Shown here piece by piece: positions 62,750 to 64,000 of a stretch of DNA of 64,000 nucleotides. Where the stretch lies: the NCBI RefSeq assembly GCF_000380085.1, contig NZ_KB904561.1, positions 26,138 to 90,137 of the forward strand, given 5' to 3'. The notes under the pieces are model-generated. The model made no database searches and was not told where the DNA came from. It saw only the letters and a program-made list of their open reading frames with translations. The translations under genes and the position numbers were made by a program. Origin of the DNA: Streptococcus merionis DSM 19192 (GTDB lineage: Bacteria > Bacillota > Bacilli > Lactobacillales > Streptococcaceae). Position 1 is the stretch's first letter. Every line of letters starts with the position of its first letter.

Positions 62750-64000
62750 GGCTCTATAATTTCTGTAGTGGGTAAATCCCCAATCAGAGATTATGGAGTC
62801 TTTTTATGTATGAAAAAGTCCCATATGATCTATAATGAAAAGCGCAAACAACTCATTAGAAAGAATCATATGGAACTCCTTAATAATACCACAGATCTCA
62901 TCGGATTGGAAGACCCAAATATCAAAATCACTTTTGTCTTAAAGCACAACACACACATCGAGATTAAGGCTAAGCTGGACTATACACCTGGTTTGTGTCC
63001 CCGTTGTCAGGGGCAGATGGCCAAATATGACTTCCAAAAAGCATCAAAAATCCCTCTGTTAGACATTCAGGGAATGCCTACGCTGCTCAGACTCAAGAAA
63101 CGTCGCTTTCGCTGTAGAGACTGTGGGAAAATGGCGGTCTCTGAAACACCACTCGTAGAAAAGAACTGCCAAATTTCTCTCCCTGTCCGAAAAAAGATTG
63201 CCCAACGTCTCATTGAGAATACGCCAATGAAAGACATCGCCAGAGACCTCTCTGTCTCAACCTCAACTGTCATTCGCAAACTCAAGGAATTCTCCTTCAA
63301 GCCTGATTTTTCTTCCCTGCCTGAGGTACTATCTTGGGATGAATTTAGTTTTAAGAAAGGCAGAATGAGCTTCGTAGCACAGGATTATCACACCAGACAG
63401 CTCATCACAATTCTTGACGGTAGGACACAAGCAACCATCCGAAACCACTTCCTGCGATACCCTAGAAATATTCGTGCTAACGTCAAATGGATCGCCATGG
63501 ACATGTTTGCGCCTTACTCTGACCTAGCCAGAAAACTATTTCCTAATGCGCAGATCGTTCTGGACCGCTTCCACATCGTGTAGCACCTCAGCCGCGCCAT
63601 GAACAGAACACGCATTTTAATCATGAATGAGATGGACCGTAAGCAGCTACCTTACAAGGCCATCAAGCGTTACTGGAAACTGATTCAACAGGATAGCCGG
63701 AAGCTCAACCACAAGCGGTTTTACAGACCAATCTTTCGTGCTCACTTGACCAATCAGGAAATCATTGAGAAACTCCTGAGTTACTCCGATGAACTGAAGG
63801 AGTACTACAACCTTTACCAACTCTTGCTTTTCCATTTCCAGAAGAAACGCTCTGACCTCTTCTTTGACCTCATTAACGAGACCCTTGAGACCGTCAATCC
63901 CATATTCCAGTCAGTTTTCAAGACATTTATAAAAGTGAAAACTAAGATAATCAATGCCTTTGAACAGCCTTATTCCAACGCCAAACTGGAAGCCACCAAC
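62750..64000 (+). mobile_element. ISL3-family (IS1167-like) element, runs off window
   Basis: Begins GGCTCTATAATTTCTGTAGT, an ISL3-type terminal repeat, inserted inside the IS3 orfB. The 8 bp just before (TGAAACTA) should be repeated beyond the right end if the insertion is simple. Confidence 0.85.
62870..64000 (+). pseudogene. ISL3-family transposase with in-frame amber codon
   Basis: Starts MELLNNTTDLIGLEDPNIKI, with zinc-finger cysteines in LCPRCQG and RFRCRDCGK, a HTH (DIARDLSVSTSTVIRKL) and DDE parts SWDEFSF and AMDMFAPYSDLARKLFPNAQ. At 63581 the codon that is glutamine in IS1167-like proteins (FHIVQHLSRAM) is TAG; the same frame continues HLSRAMNRTRILIMNEMDRK to the window end. One C-to-T change explains it. 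Confidence 0.88.

Overview
The window looks like a piece of a low-GC Gram-positive chromosome from the genus Streptococcus. Four things point there: a Sip-like surface protein next to purD; two secreted proteins built from GBS Bsp-like repeats; the order araT-recO-plsX-acpP-purC-purL-purF-purM-purN-purH; and consensus or extended -10 promoters with strong AGGAG-type ribosome binding sites. I cannot fix the species; a pyogenic-group or S. suis-like animal streptococcus fits. Nearly all genes are on the minus strand. Exceptions are cls, the C39/Bsp gene, the aspartate kinase and the insertion sequences. No rRNA, tRNA or CRISPR array was found.

Region 1 (1-8.4 kb): the 3' part of cardiolipin synthase, then a beta-glucan locus transcribed leftwards. 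It holds a lactose/cellobiose-type PTS permease (EIIC), a TIM-barrel-like protein of unknown function, EIIB, EIIA, a sortase-anchored GH16 endo-beta-glucanase and a ROK regulator. One strong promoter with an inverted-repeat operator and a cre-like site precedes the operon.

Region 2 (8.7-26.7 kb): housekeeping genes for RNA maturation, translation and glycolysis: rsmA, rnmV, tatD, gapA, fusA-rpsG-rpsL, and rsgA-rpe-thiN-rmuC-yhaM-purR. A beta-glucoside EIIBCA permease with a BglG/LicT antiterminator sits between rpsL and purR.

Region 3 (27.5-54.6 kb): the de novo purine pathway from PRPP towards IMP, read right to left as purC, purL, purF, purM, purN, purH, purD, purE, purK, purB. PurBox-like operators lie in front of purC, purD and purR, so the PurR encoded here probably controls the whole set. 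The pathway is interrupted by accessory genes: two tiny membrane ORFs, a frameshifted acetyltransferase, a GyrI-like protein, CHAP/Bsp and C39/Bsp secreted proteins, Sip, an acetyltransferase flanked by a duplicated purK 3' end, an aspartate racemase, and a two-gene module of a membrane-tethered NYN nuclease with a membrane partner.

Region 4 (54.6-64 kb): acpP, plsX, recO and araT, a repeat-filled gap, aspartate kinase, then a cluster of decayed insertion sequences: an internally deleted IS66-type element, and an IS3-type element interrupted by an ISL3/IS1167-like element that carries an in-frame amber codon.

Two families of palindromic intergenic repeats run through the window. Family 1 (about 110-120 bp, seven near-complete copies plus a fragment) folds into a long hairpin with a conserved internal loop (AGATA opposite CCTAT) and a freely varying but self-complementary tip. 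Two copies end 3-4 nt before the start codons of purE and purB, which lack their own Shine-Dalgarno sequence. Family 2 shares GGTTGGGAGTAAGACTTG and CCTAATCAACTGTGCGG blocks. The best candidates for undescribed biology are the NYN/membrane module, the family 1 hairpins and the two small membrane ORFs inside the pur operon.
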